Origin: Nitrospirota bacterium
Lineage (GTDB): Bacteria; Nitrospirota; Nitrospiria; Nitrospirales; Nitrospiraceae
DNA: 64,000 bases
Direction of reading: 5' to 3'
Assembly: GCA_030684575.1 (NCBI GenBank)
Contig: JAUXVD010000021.1
Span: forward strand, 185,108 to 249,107
Shown: piece after piece, positions 1 to 11,700 of the stretch
Layout of the letters: the number at the start of each line of letters is the position of its first letter
Position numbering within the stretch: the first letter of the stretch is position 1
The notes under the pieces: model-generated
Told to the model about the DNA's origin: nothing
Seen by the model: only the letters and a program-made list of their open reading frames with translations
The model's database searches: none
Position numbers and translations under genes: made by a program

Positions 1-165
1 CTGGACGATCTGATTATTCGCGAACCGCGTCGTCCCGCTCTGCTGATCGTGCAACGACACCAACGTGTGGTCGCCGGTTGAATGTTGTAAGACCAGCTCC
101 GAGAGAAACCGGAACTCGCTCCGGCTCGTCAGCTTCGGCCAAGCCTTGTGGTCTGTCGTACTCAT
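1..165 (-). CDS. TldE/PmbA-like protease subunit, N-terminal part only
   Basis: The first 55 codons of a minus-strand gene run off the left edge. The peptide starts MSTTDHKAW and reaches a TRFANNQIVQ segment, which is typical of the N-terminal domain of the TldD/PmbA (U62) family. The ATG at 163-165 overlaps the TGA of tldD (ATGA overlap), so the two are translationally coupled. TldD and TldE form a heteromeric metalloprotease that degrades unfolded peptides and trims RiPP leader peptides; TldE lacks the zinc motif. Only the N-terminus is visible, so the TldE assignment rests on pairing with tldD plus the RFANN-type motif. Confidence 0.8.
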   Translation of the reverse strand, partial: MSTTDHKAWPKLTSRSEFRFLSELVLQHSTGDHTLVSLHDQQSGTTRFANNQIVQ

Positions 166-1619
166 GATCCCGCTTGCCCTCCGATGACCTGCACGTTGCG
201 GAATCGTGCGTGAGAGGCCGGATGGCTCATCCAGCCGGACTGGCCGGGCTGACCCTTGCCACACGTGATGAACCCGTACCGCCGGCGGTGCGACCGGTCG
301 GCGACCCCGTCGCAACTGCCCCAGAACTCCGGCGTGATCCCATGGTAAATGACATCGCGAACCATATGAGTCCGCTTCCCGTTTTCAATCAGCCAAAAGG
401 CATCGCCGCCGAATTGGAAATTATAGCGTCGTTGATCGATGCTGAAGGATCCGTGGCCTTCGATATAGATACCCCTTTTCACATCGGCCAGCAGCTCATC
501 GAGGGTGGCATCGCCTGGCTCCAGGCCGATGTTGGCGATGCGAACGATCGGCACGCTGCCCCAACTGTCCGCCCGATTGGACCCGCGCGAGCGCGTCTCG
601 CCGATCATCGGCGCCACTTCGCGGTTCGTGCAGTAGCCGACGAAAATGCCGTTGCGCACAATGTCCCATTGCTGGCAGGCCACACCATCGTCGTCGTACC
701 CGGTCGCGGCAAGGGTCTCCGGTTCGCAGTTATCGGCCACAAGATTCACGGGCGGAGAACCGTATCGAAAGGTTCCTCGCTTCTCGGTCGTGAGAAAGCT
801 GGTGCCGGCATAGTTGGCCTCGTAGCCGAGCGCACGGTCGAGCTCGCTCGGATGACCACAGGATTCATGCATGGTGAGCGAGAGGTGCTCAGGATCAAGG
901 ACGAGATCGTAGAGGCCCGGCTCGGTGGTAGGCGCCTTTACTTTTTCGACGGCTTGAGACGCGATGCGCGGAGCCTCGGCGAGGAAATTGGCGTCTTCGA
1001 TCAATTCATAACCCATCCGAAGATGCGGCGTATTGAAACTCCGCGATGCGAACCGCCCGTCATGAATCGCCGTCGCATCGTACTCGCCGCTCACGGCCAG
1101 GAGGTCGAACTCCAGACGCGAGCCTTCGGTCGAGACAAAGAGCTTGCGGTCCCGGCGAGCCCACAGACTCGCGCTGCTCCGTACGACACCGGCCTGCCGA
1201 TGGACATATTCCATCGTCTCGAGCAGCAATGCAGTTTTCTGTTCAAGCGAGACGGCAAAGGGATCGATCCGCCTGGCCGTCACAATACGGTCTCGATGGA
1301 CCGGCTCATCGGCAAGCGTCACCTTGTCGATCGCCATCGACGCAGAGCCTTTGGCGATCTCGATCGCCAGATCAGCCACACGAGGGGCTTCTTCCAGCGA
1401 CAGGACCGAACTGGCCGCAAAGCCCCAGGCCCCGTGATAGAGGACGCGGATCCCGAACCCTCTATCCTGCATATCCCGAATGGAGTCGATGCGCCGGTCT
1501 TCGCCACGAATGGTCTGGGTTGTGCTGTCGAGGATGCGAATATCGCCGTACTCGGCTCCGGAAGCCACCACGCGTTTAAGTACCAGTTCGGCGAGTTCGT
1601 CTTGATGAAGCATGGGCAT
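162..1619 (-). CDS. tldD: TldD metalloprotease
   Basis: A 485-residue protein of normal TldD length. The zinc-binding HExxxH motif is intact (HESCGH, residues 251-256), followed by the conserved PSELDRALGYEANYAGTSF region, and the C-terminal half has the TGYDDDGV and RSRGSNRADSWGS segments of the family. It would pair with the TldE/PmbA-like product of the next gene, whose start codon overlaps this stop codon. The complex is a cytoplasmic peptidase; in other bacteria it degrades unfolded helical peptides and matures microcins or removes RiPP leaders. A long open frame on the opposite strand (174-1615) is only its antisense shadow. Confidence 0.95.
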   Translation of the reverse strand: MPMLHQDELAELVLKRVVASGAEYGDIRILDSTTQTIRGEDRRIDSIRDMQDRGFGIRVLYHGAWGFAASSVLSLEEAPRVADLAIEIAKGSASMAIDKVTLADEPVHRDRIVTARRIDPFAVSLEQKTALLLETMEYVHRQAGVVRSSASLWARRDRKLFVSTEGSRLEFDLLAVSGEYDATAIHDGRFASRSFNTPHLRMGYELIEDANFLAEAPRIASQAVEKVKAPTTEPGLYDLVLDPEHLSLTMHESCGHPSELDRALGYEANYAGTSFLTTEKRGTFRYGSPPVNLVADNCEPETLAATGYDDDGVACQQWDIVRNGIFVGYCTNREVAPMIGETRSRGSNRADSWGSVPIVRIANIGLEPGDATLDELLADVKRGIYIEGHGSFSIDQRRYNFQFGGDAFWLIENGKRTHMVRDVIYHGITPEFWGSCDGVADRSHRRRYGFITCGKGQPGQSGWMSHPASHARFRNVQVIGGQAGS

Positions 1620-1712
1620 GGCAGCTGTATCCTGACAGAGGCACCGGAGCCGTTCAACTCAGGGCGCCACCGGGCTTGGCTTTCACGATGTCATCCCCTA
1701 CGATGTCGCCTC

Positions 1713-2015
1713 ATGATCTCTCCCGGGCAGACGCCACGACAGCGCATCATCGAACTGATCACCGGTACCAGACTGTCATCATACCAGCTGGCCCAGATGC
1801 TGGGCATCCCGGAACGCCAAATCGAGGAACATCTCCCTCACGTCGTGAAAACGGTGGCTCGAGATCCGTCGCGCCGATTCATCCTCGAACCCTCCGTCTG
1901 CCCCGATTGCGAGTTCATCTTTCGCGATCGACGAAAACTGAACAGGCCGAGCCGTTGCCCTACATGCCGCAGCGAAGGCATTACCGCTCCTCGATATGGG
2001 ATTGAGCCGATCTAG
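1713..2015 (+). CDS. Small HTH / zinc-ribbon putative regulator
   Basis: A 100-residue protein. Residues about 8-45 form a helix-turn-helix (SSYQLAQMLGIPERQIEEHL); residues 63-85 carry a CPDC...CPTC zinc ribbon. This two-part layout matches the family of small predicted transcriptional regulators with an HTH and a Zn ribbon (COG3357-like). The start at 1713 was chosen because the HTH follows directly; the frame stays open upstream, but that part is antisense to tldD. It is divergent from tldD, with 93 bp between the starts. The DNA target is unknown. Confidence 0.75.
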   Translation: MISPGQTPRQRIIELITGTRLSSYQLAQMLGIPERQIEEHLPHVVKTVARDPSRRFILEPSVCPDCEFIFRDRRKLNRPSRCPTCRSEGITAPRYGIEPI

Positions 2016-2292
2016 GCTGTTCGCATAGCCCTGTCGCTTCTCACATTTCCTGGATGCCTTGCCCTCCTCATCTAGAATGGTCTGATTCACTTAGCGCCCA
2101 CTACCATTCTCTTCCCTCCGTCATCTCGACCATGCCTGTCTGAATCTCTTCGAGTTCTGGGAAAAACGCCACGAGGCGACAGGTGGGCAGGTGCAGCTGG
2201 ATTGGAACAAGTTGTACGGGATCTCGTATCATGTAGAAAAGGACCGCGGAACGCCCCTGGTGGCAGAAGCGGTTGGAGTAACCGGAGGTCCT

Positions 2293-2517
2293 ATGACACG
2301 ATCCCTCGCCATGCTACTGTTCGCCTGCCTGCTGGCCGTCTCTGCCTGTAACGGGGACAAGCCCAAGGAATTGCTCGAGACCGCAGAGTTTGAGGAGCGG
2401 CAGATGAACCTGCCCCACGCGAAGCAATTGTACGAAGATGTGATTCGGCTCTACCCGACCAGCAAAGAAGCCGACCAGGCCCGGGCGCGCCTAGCCACTC
2501 TTACCCCCGCTCAATAG
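2293..2517 (+). CDS. Small lipoprotein with one TPR-like hairpin
   Basis: A 74-residue protein with a clear lipoprotein signal: TRS, a hydrophobic stretch MLLFACLLAV and the lipobox SAC at residues 17-19. The mature part resembles one tetratricopeptide/BamD-like hairpin (FEERQMNLPHAKQLYEDVIRLYPTSKEADQAR). The ATG at 2293 has a GGAGG sequence just upstream. The frame also stays open for about 66 codons before this start, and a GTG or ATG near 2188-2191 is possible, but that would bury the signal peptide. The 3' end overlaps the convergent DUF1295 gene by 17 bp. It is probably an outer-membrane-anchored accessory protein. Confidence 0.7.
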   Translation: MTRSLAMLLFACLLAVSACNGDKPKELLETAEFEERQMNLPHAKQLYEDVIRLYPTSKEADQARARLATLTPAQ

Positions 2518-3307
2518 GCTGGCGTTTTGGCCACCAGGGAATGAAAGCATTCGTCGTTTGCTGATAGATGCGATAGTCCTCGCCACGGCTTGCCAGCGCC
2601 TGCGCTTCCGCCAGAGGAATTCCCGTCACTTTGACTAACGCCCATCCCATCGCGATCGGGCCAATCCAAGTGAGCAGCCAGCCCGGTGTCCCGATGGCCA
2701 TGACGACGTAGGCCCACCAATGGAGCCATTCGAAAAAATAATTTGGATGGCGCGAGTAATACCACAGTCCGTCGCGACAGACGCGATCGCGATTCCAAGA
2801 TTTGGAACGAAACTGCGCAAGTTGCCAATCGGCCATCGCTTCACCGGCGATCGCGACCATCCAGATCAGCAATCCAGCCAGTTCGATCAGCGCGAACGGA
2901 GGCCGTGGGTTTTGGATCAGCACCAGAAAGGGGAGAGAAAGGCCCGCCACGGCCAGCGCTTGCAGGTGAAAGTAGCCGAACATCTTGAGCCGCTCGAACG
3001 AGCCCCATTGTTCGCGCAGACGGCGATACCGAGCATCCTCCTGTTTGCCGATCACACGGTTGAGGAGGATGTAGAATCCCAGCCGGCCCGCATAGAGCAG
3101 GACCAACATGGCCACGAGGACTTTCCGCTCGGTCTCGCCGGTGGCCTGGGTCGCATACCAGAGGACGGTGGCGATCAGGCCTGCACAGAATCCCACGTCT
3201 GCAATCGAGGCATTGCATATCCAGAGCTGAAGCAGCCACAGCCCTGCCATGATGACGCCCATAGCCACATACGCCGTGACGACAAGGGACAGAGGGTCCG
3301 ATCCCAT
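2501..3307 (-). CDS. DUF1295 integral membrane protein (steroid reductase-like fold)
   Basis: A 268-residue polytopic membrane protein with about six hydrophobic segments. The C-terminal SRHPNYFFEWLHWWAYVV motif is the hallmark of DUF1295, related to the C-terminal domain of steroid 5-alpha-reductases and isoprenylcysteine methyltransferases. The ATG at 3307 has GGGAGG 8 nt upstream. The gene follows the SDR gene by 54 bp on the same strand. Members are predicted NAD(P)H-dependent membrane reductases or methyltransferase-like enzymes; the substrate cannot be told from sequence. Confidence 0.8.
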   Translation of the reverse strand: MGSDPLSLVVTAYVAMGVIMAGLWLLQLWICNASIADVGFCAGLIATVLWYATQATGETERKVLVAMLVLLYAGRLGFYILLNRVIGKQEDARYRRLREQWGSFERLKMFGYFHLQALAVAGLSLPFLVLIQNPRPPFALIELAGLLIWMVAIAGEAMADWQLAQFRSKSWNRDRVCRDGLWYYSRHPNYFFEWLHWWAYVVMAIGTPGWLLTWIGPIAMGWALVKVTGIPLAEAQALASRGEDYRIYQQTTNAFIPWWPKRQPIERG

Positions 3308-3361
3308 TATCGCATCCTCCCATATTCCCGATATTGCGCGGCACGTTTCACGTTGTACGCC

Positions 3362-4243
3362 TCACGAAGTTTGATCGGGATAGTCCCACAGATCCGCGCC
3401 CATAGTGGTCCGTCCCGCAAGCCAGGCGCGAAAGCCGGACAAGGGGAACGAAAGACGCCCTTGAAGCTTGCCACAGTTCATCGACAAATCGGGAGGCCTT
3501 GGTGCGCCAACATAGTCCCTCACGGAGCCAGGCCTGATCAGACCAGCCAGCTCCGGATACCAGGGAATGAGCGCTTGCCCGATCTCCCAGCGCGACAGCC
3601 GTTCCGCTCCTCCAAGGTGATAGAGGCCCGGCCGATCCTGGCCGATCAACTCCCACAGGGCTCGCGCCGTCATACCAGCCGGTAGCGGACAACGGAACTC
3701 ATCGGTGAATAGAGTGAGTGATGTTCCCGCCCTCACCGCGTTCCGCATATCCTCGACAAAACTACGATCGCCGGTCGGCGACGTGCCGGCGTTCAGCCCC
3801 ACACGAATCACACTATGCCGTGGGTTCTGCAGCACGAGGCGTTCGGCTTCTGCTTTGGTCTCTCCATACACGTTGAGCGGATTCACCGGATCCGTTTCGA
3901 CGTACCAGTCCTTGGCGCCATCGAAGACTTGATCGCTGGAGAAGAAGAGAAAAGGAATCCCGGCCGCAAGTTCGGCAAGGAGCGACGTGGCCTCCACGTT
4001 GATGCGTCGAGCCTGAGATGGGTTCTGCTGGCAAGGTCCGGTCCGGCTCTGCGCCGCACAATGGATGACGACATGGGGATGGAGGTCGCGCCAGAGACGG
4101 CGTAGGACCCCCGCATCGGTCAGATCGACGTCCTGTCTGGTGAGACCCCGCACCTCCCACTGCGGCGCCCAGCGAGGCGCCGTCGTGAGGAGATAGTGGC
4201 CAATGAGCCCTGCCGCACCGGTAATGAGGGCGAGCGGTGCCAT
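3362..4243 (-). CDS. SDR protein, dTDP-4-dehydrorhamnose reductase (RmlD) type
   Basis: A 293-residue extended short-chain dehydrogenase. It has the N-terminal nucleotide-binding GAAGLIGHY motif, a VIHCAAQSRTGPC strand, FFSSDQVFDG and the catalytic YGETK (YxxxK). This combination matches the RmlD-like substrate-binding family, which reduces dTDP-4-keto sugars with NADPH. No other rhamnose genes are nearby, so the sugar substrate is uncertain. It starts 15 bp after the ettA stop codon, so it probably shares that transcript. Confidence 0.75.
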   Translation of the reverse strand: MAPLALITGAAGLIGHYLLTTAPRWAPQWEVRGLTRQDVDLTDAGVLRRLWRDLHPHVVIHCAAQSRTGPCQQNPSQARRINVEATSLLAELAAGIPFLFFSSDQVFDGAKDWYVETDPVNPLNVYGETKAEAERLVLQNPRHSVIRVGLNAGTSPTGDRSFVEDMRNAVRAGTSLTLFTDEFRCPLPAGMTARALWELIGQDRPGLYHLGGAERLSRWEIGQALIPWYPELAGLIRPGSVRDYVGAPRPPDLSMNCGKLQGRLSFPLSGFRAWLAGRTTMGADLWDYPDQTS

Positions 4244-4258
4244 AAGGAAATATGCTGG

Positions 4259-5941
<1,683 letters not shown>

Positions 5942-6023
5942 GCATTCCCCTACCTAGTAATGAACTGGTGAGTTGAAAAGAACCATCGTGCGGGATGCTC
6001 ACAGGAACCTGTGCCAGCACCGA

Positions 6024-6830
6024 CTACAGCGAATGCAAGACTTGGTGCCCTGCCTGTGCTTGAACGGCCAAGCCGGCAAGACCGGCCCTGACCTCCGACG
6101 CGTTGCGTACGGGGTTGGCAAAGGCCACCCGCCCACCCTGCATGCGGCCTGGCGTGGTGAGCCGAAGGTGAAAGCCCAACCGGTCCAATGCCGTCACTGT
6201 CGCCTGCTGCGCCTCGGCATTGCCGAATACGCGGGCCAGGAGCAGTAACGTCTCCGCCTGCTCGGTGTTAAATTCACGAATGAGGCTCGAGGCCTCATCC
6301 GCGAGCGGGTCCACGGCCGCTCCCGCGTAATCGTCCGGCATGACCCAACCCATCGATCCAAAGCCGCCGACGAAATAGATATCCGCCAATGCCATGCGGA
6401 AAAAACTAAAGTCCTCGAAGTCTACCCAGTAGGAGGCATTGGTATGGCGTGCCAGGTAGAGCTCGCGAACCTTAACCGCTTCCTCTCTCGGCACCCTGGT
6501 CGCCGACCCCATCAAGGTCACCCTGGCCGCACCCTGCGGATCGCTGCGGCTCTCTGGCGGTGTCACGAGCAGGCTGGCCCGTGGATCGCCCAACAGATTT
6601 TGCGTATGCATCGCCATCGTGCTGATCAAAAAGACCGGTTGCCCCTTGTCGTCCAACCCGTAGGGCATCACCGATCCGAAGGGCCAGCCAGGCTGCTTGC
6701 GCGAGAGCGTCGAGAGACTACCCGATGACTGTAAGTACACCAGCGTCTTGGCCCGCTCGGCATGGGACGGTTCAGGAACCTCAGGACCCTCTGAATCAGG
6801 CCCGCTGCTATGTTGTCGTGATGAAGACAT
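6024..6830 (-). CDS. HugZ-like pyridoxamine-phosphate-oxidase-fold protein
   Basis: A 268-residue protein. Residues about 20-165 resemble the split-barrel flavin/haem-binding domain of the PNPOx family (SHAERAKTLVYLQSSGSLST, DPRASLLVTPP, ARVTLMGSATRVP, YWVDFEDFSFFRM). The C-terminal part resembles the DUF2470 domain seen in HugZ-type haem-degrading proteins. The disordered N-terminus SSSRQHSSGPDSEGPEVPEP is unlike the family core. Function as a haem oxygenase or flavin reductase is inferred from the family; no haem operon is next to it. Confidence 0.75.
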   Translation of the reverse strand: MSSSRQHSSGPDSEGPEVPEPSHAERAKTLVYLQSSGSLSTLSRKQPGWPFGSVMPYGLDDKGQPVFLISTMAMHTQNLLGDPRASLLVTPPESRSDPQGAARVTLMGSATRVPREEAVKVRELYLARHTNASYWVDFEDFSFFRMALADIYFVGGFGSMGWVMPDDYAGAAVDPLADEASSLIREFNTEQAETLLLLARVFGNAEAQQATVTALDRLGFHLRLTTPGRMQGGRVAFANPVRNASEVRAGLAGLAVQAQAGHQVLHSL

Positions 6831-7047
6831 GTCTAATCTCTTACTCCCTGCAATGGACCGGGTGACACCTTACCCTGGATCTGTCGAACATTTCCACTGA
6901 GGACGGGGTGTGCCGGAGGGGTCAGCTGGACGTAGACCGACAGGCTCGACACCGGCGTCGAGGAAGGCGAAGAACTGATCCGAAGGCCATTCATGCCTAC
7001 GAGCTGCCGCGACTCTCTCAGTCATCGTCAGCCATATTTGAGAGCGG

Positions 7048-7215
7048 CTACATTCCAATTTCTTGCGAGACACGGACTTCCGTTTCGTCGTCGATTTCCT
7101 CCAGACAACTGAAGCAGGTAAAGGGAAACCTGTCGACAGGGATCGCACAGGATTCGCCGATGGACGAATCGTCTATCGCCTGTCCACCGCATTCTCGATG
7201 AATTAAGACAAGCAT
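7048..7215 (-). CDS. 55-residue cysteine-containing small protein
   Basis: A short gene. The peptide begins MLVLIHRECGGQAIDDSS and contains C9, C22, C34 and C37, including an FTCFSCLEEID segment that looks like half of a zinc-ribbon or rubredoxin-like knuckle. The start is supported by an AAGGGAG ribosome-binding site about 5 nt upstream of the ATG. It ends EIGM-stop. It lies 15 bp downstream of the hydrolase gene on the same strand. No known family is recognised. The strong RBS and the spaced cysteines argue against chance. Confidence 0.55.
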   Translation of the reverse strand: MLVLIHRECGGQAIDDSSIGESCAIPVDRFPFTCFSCLEEIDDETEVRVSQEIGM

Positions 7216-7230
7216 ATGGCTCCCTTCACG

Positions 7231-7986
7231 CTATGTTGCACCCACGACAAGACGTCGAAACAGATCCAGATGCTCCGGACTACTCAAGCGATGGTCGCCC
7301 GGAACGAGATGGAGGTCGATCGGAAACGAAGGAGCGAGGCCTCGTAACTGCTCGGCGAACTGACTGCTGCCTTGCGGCAGAATCACATGGTCTTGCTGGC
7401 CATGGAGAATGGCCGTACTCACTGGCCGCAGCCGGTCGAAACTCCTGCCCCAATAGGCCTTGCTCTCTTCCACCCACTTCCAGGCGAGAGGATAGTCCCG
7501 ATGGGCCGGCTCGTCGTCCCAAGGCATCCAACCGGCGGTATGCCAGTCATGGCATCGCTCTGGTGCAATCGATTGCGCCCGCAGGCCCATCATGTTGAAC
7601 GCCGGTGCGATGAGCAACAACCGCTCGATGCCAGCACATTCCTGCGCCATGAGCCAGGCGATCCAGCCTCCGAGTGAATTGCCAACGATGGTGATCGGCG
7701 GTCCGCCCTTGAGCATATTCAGAACGAGCCGCGCATCGGCGATCCAGTCCGAGAGCGTGTAGTCGATGAACCGTCCTTCCGAATCGCCAAAGCCTCGCAC
7801 ATCGTAGCAACAGAACCCCCAGCCTTGTTCTGCACACCATTGCGCGAGTGCTTTGCTCTTATTGCCCCACCGTTTCGAGAGGAAGCCGGTGATGAACAGA
7901 ATCTGGCGATCCTTCCCCATCGAGCGATCCCCTCGGATCAACTTGCCATCGGCGCCTGCGAGTTCGAACGAAAGCAGGCTACTCAT
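7231..7986 (-). CDS. Alpha/beta hydrolase
   Basis: A 251-residue single-domain alpha/beta hydrolase. The nucleophile elbow is GNSLGG, the oxyanion region lies near ITGFLSKRWG, and the acid and base of the triad are probably the D in HGQQDHVILP and the H in PGDHRLSSPEH. It resembles small serine hydrolases of the ABHD10/thioesterase type. Its ATG overlaps the stop of the upstream esterase gene by 4 bp (7983-7986), so the two hydrolases are translationally coupled. The substrate is unknown. Confidence 0.8.
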   Translation of the reverse strand: MSSLLSFELAGADGKLIRGDRSMGKDRQILFITGFLSKRWGNKSKALAQWCAEQGWGFCCYDVRGFGDSEGRFIDYTLSDWIADARLVLNMLKGGPPITIVGNSLGGWIAWLMAQECAGIERLLLIAPAFNMMGLRAQSIAPERCHDWHTAGWMPWDDEPAHRDYPLAWKWVEESKAYWGRSFDRLRPVSTAILHGQQDHVILPQGSSQFAEQLRGLAPSFPIDLHLVPGDHRLSSPEHLDLFRRLVVGAT

Positions 7987-8702
7987 GGATGAGTAACCGC
8001 CTTCGTAATGAACGTCCCTAGTCGCTGCAGGACCGCTCTCGGAATCTCGTGCCCACCGCGGAAACTATGCCAGTCAACCGCAAGCCCCCCGTGAGTCAAT
8101 GCGTCCCGCAGTTTTTCTGCCCCCGCGTAGGGCAGGATCTCATCCTGCGTCCCGTGGCTTTGAAAGACCGGCAGGCCTTTACGCTTGTGGAGTAAGAGGC
8201 CCCATTCCTGTGCGGCGAGGAGCGTACCGGACATTTGAATCAACCCGGCATAGGGCTGCGTGGTCCTAAGCATCAGATCGCAGGCCAACATGGCGCCCTG
8301 GGAGAATCCCCCCAGGATGGTCTTGCCCGGCTCCGCGCCGAATTTCTGTTCGATTTCTTTCAGGAAGGTCAGCATCGTCTCGCGCACCGTGGCCAGGCCC
8401 TTGGGAATGTCTTGCGAGAGGTCGCGTACCCGGCCGGCCGCACGATCCTGCGCAATACGCGCCATATCGATCAGCCACCAGGCCCGCGCATCGTTCGGCC
8501 CAAAACTTAACGAGAGCGGACCTTCGGGAAAGAGGAACCTCGTGCCGGCCGGCACGCTCAAGACATCGGCCAGCGAGACGAGATCGTCCCCCGGCGCGCC
8601 GAAGCCATGCAGGAGCAGGACGAGCGGACCGCGCCCCCCGCCCTTGCCATCTATGCCGCCCGTGATCCGTGTCCGCAACCCGCCGATTTGTTCTTCGCGC
8701 AT
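7983..8702 (-). CDS. Phospholipase/carboxylesterase family hydrolase
   Basis: A 239-residue hydrolase of the COG0400 type. Visible motifs are LLLHGFGAPGDDLV, the elbow GGFSQGAMLA, the acid in SHGTQDEILPY and the base in GGHEIP, giving a complete Ser-Asp-His triad. Family members hydrolyse esters or thioesters. The gene starts 10 bp after the large membrane-protein gene and overlaps the next hydrolase gene by 4 bp, so the three probably form one operon. Confidence 0.85.
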   Translation of the reverse strand: MREEQIGGLRTRITGGIDGKGGGRGPLVLLLHGFGAPGDDLVSLADVLSVPAGTRFLFPEGPLSLSFGPNDARAWWLIDMARIAQDRAAGRVRDLSQDIPKGLATVRETMLTFLKEIEQKFGAEPGKTILGGFSQGAMLACDLMLRTTQPYAGLIQMSGTLLAAQEWGLLLHKRKGLPVFQSHGTQDEILPYAGAEKLRDALTHGGLAVDWHSFRGGHEIPRAVLQRLGTFITKAVTHP

Positions 8703-8712
8703 AAATATCCCG

Positions 8713-11700
8713 TTATTTCATGTACAAATATTGCAGCAAGGCGACGATGCCATAGAGCGACGACTCGATCACCGGCTGTTGATAGAGGGGTACGAAGGCC
8801 CCCTGTTCGTTCTCTTCCACTTCGTCGATCACATACTGGATCTGCTTCACGCGAACATCGTGATCTTTGCCGGATCCCAACGCCTGGACCATCTGGCGGC
8901 TGAGCCCTGCCAGCATGGCGGCTTTCGCCTTGCTGGCCGACTGGTACAGCAAGTAGGCACCCATCAGCGCCAGCACGACGTTCAAGGACCAGGACAGGAT
9001 CAACAGGAGAGGATAGTTCCAGATATCGAAGTAGTCGTTCCGCGCGGCGATCATGACCAACAAGGCGATAAACGGATAACGAATCATGCGGTTGACCACT
9101 GCGGTCCGCTGCGCGATCAGATCGACGACGGCCAAGTATTTTAGCTTTTCAAATTCGGCTTTCTGGGTCTGGCCCAGACCATATTCCCGGAGATATTCTT
9201 CTTGGACCTGATCGGACCAGCCGCCGGTCGAGGCGGTTACCCAACCGATCCACCGCCGGCACAGCATGACCGCATCGAACACCGCCAGATTGAGCAACAC
9301 GACGAAACCGGCGCTGCTCAGCGCCATGATCCAATCGATGCCGCAACTCAGCCGGCCGCGGCAGGGATGAATCATTTCCTCGCTCAAGACCCAATGCTGC
9401 AAGGGCCACATGACCGAGAGATACACCAGAAACAGGAGGATGGTCCGCAGCACTCGCTGCGACGGGATGCCGGCCTCGCGATACCAGGACCAGGCTTGAT
9501 CCACCGTCGTCGCCGTCCTGGTCGCAGCCGGATGGTAGACCCGCTGCAAGTTGGTCCAGAAGGTCCGGGGTGACAATCGGCAGCGGCCCGACTCATCCTG
9601 AAATAAAAAATCCTCGCTGATCGCGTCGCTGTTCTTGTCTAGATCGCGGAGACCCTTCCCCAGCATGACCAGACAGAGGAGCACGACGAAGAGGCGGAGG
9701 AATTCGCTCGGCCAGACGCTGACCCCGGCGGTCCAGGAGAAGGGCTCTCCTTCGTCATGATTGGCTAACAGCGCTTCGGCCCCGCCGAAGGCGACGAAGG
9801 CCGAGAACGACGCCACCGCGACGAGGGCCGTGGCCGTCAGCAGACGAGGATGCCGTACGACCCACAGCCAGAGCCGTTCATTGCTCCAGGCGATGACCAT
9901 GGCGACCAACAACGCCACGACCAACGCCGCCGCAACCGCGGTGTTATCGAATCCGACTCCCTGCTTCAAGGCTCCCAGTTCGTCTGTATGAGCCAGATCC
10001 TGCCTGAGAGGGTGGATTGTCCTGATCCCCTCCCGATCTACCGGGCTTATGTCCACCGCCCCGCCGCGACTCACTTCAAAGATCCTGGGGTGAGATCCTG
10101 CATCGTAGATGCGGTCGTCCGGCGTCAAGTCGACATGGTACCCCGTCGTGCAGGGTGCGGTCGTGGACGGCTGATGGCCGGCCGGTGCACAAGCGACAAA
10201 CTGCACCGCTTGCAGGGCGGCCAGGTAGGCCGATGTTTGATAGCTGCTCCGGAACGGAGGCACGTCGCGTTGGAATCCTCCCTCCAATTGCAACCCGAAC
10301 GGAGAGGCGATCACCATATTGCGTGTCGATTTGTATTCGCTCGAATGGAGGTGGCGCGCATCGAGATCGACGGTAAAAAAGATCGCATGGGGGAACGAGG
10401 GCCTGAGGGCCTTGATGATGAGCAGGGCGTCGTAGGGGTCCGTGCCCAGGATGCCGATGGCGCGCGCGCCTTCCCCCTCCTCGTAAATACGCGCGACCAG
10501 GGCCCGCACGTAGTCGAGCTGGCTCGTTCCTTCCGGACGGTCCCGCTGATCGTCTTTCAAAACCGTCTTGTCCGCGCGAGCGATTTTCCCCTTCTCTTCG
10601 CCCGGCACTTCCCCATCGAGGCCGCCGAGGTAGCTATACCGAAAGACGTTGAGCGTGAGCGACTCGTAGTCGGCGGGACGTTGAATCTGCAAATCGATGG
10701 CCTGCGACAGGGTCTGACACCATTTCTTGATGTCCACCGGAACCTGAATCTGTCTCAAATCGGCTTCCGGAAACGTCGCCACCTTCGCACAGGCTGCGGC
10801 GCGGAACTCGATGGGCAGAGTCCGCCCGTAAAACGAATCCCATTCCCCGATGAGGATCACCGCGTCCCAGCCGAGCCTTACTTGACGCCGCTCCAATTCC
10901 TCAACCAGCGCGCCGAATAGCTGATCGTCCGAGCCGACATCGTAGACGAGGCGAACGTTGGCAAGCGCCAGTCGGCGGTGAAACTCCTGCTCGCACACCT
11001 CATAAGTCTTACACGCGGTGCCTTGGCCGCCTTCTGTCTTGAGTCCGTAGGCGAGTAGGCCCTTCATCGCGCTCGTCCAAGGCGAATAGAGCTCGATCGC
11101 GCCGTCGACATTCGGCCAGACGCCGATTCCCTCGTGCGGTTCGCCATACAGGTCCCCGGCTTCCTGCAAGAAGCTGCGAAATTCCGACGAACTGCGCGGG
11201 CCCATGATTTTGAACGTGACCGCCTGTTGTACCGCCGGATTCAGACGGACTAATTGTCTCTTGTCGTCGGTCAGGAGACAGTCATGTTTCTGTTTCGCCT
11301 CTTGGCAGACCAGGGCTTGGGACAGAGAGGTCAGGGTCGCCAAGAATCCACGATTGATAGCCTCTTCCGGCAACCAGACGACCAGAACTGCGGAGGCACG
11401 CGAGGCCTCTTCTCCGCAGACGCGTGTCTTCCTTAGGCGATACCATTCATAGGGCAGAGCCGGCGCGGCTCCTTGCGGCTCCCATTCCACGAAGGAGAGA
11501 TGGCCCTCGTCCTCCGGCACATAACAACCGACGCCCAGTGCGGTGCCGATGGCATAACGATCGCGGATGCGCGACTCGGTGCCTTCGACGTAGGGCCCCC
11601 CGCTCGTGGTGACCAGGAGCACGGTAATGCGCTGCCCGTTCCTGGTCCGTTCGGCAATTGTCTGTCTCAGCGCGCCAAGCCGTTGCGAGAGGGTGGATTC

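Noticed and set aside
174..1712. Long plus-strand open frame over tldD
   Set aside because: It is antisense to a clear TldD; only the downstream portion from 1713 encodes a recognisable HTH/zinc-ribbon protein.
6870..7047. About 50-codon minus-strand frame (MTERVAAARRHEWPSD...)
   Set aside because: No convincing RBS or family; the better-supported small gene is at 7048-7215.
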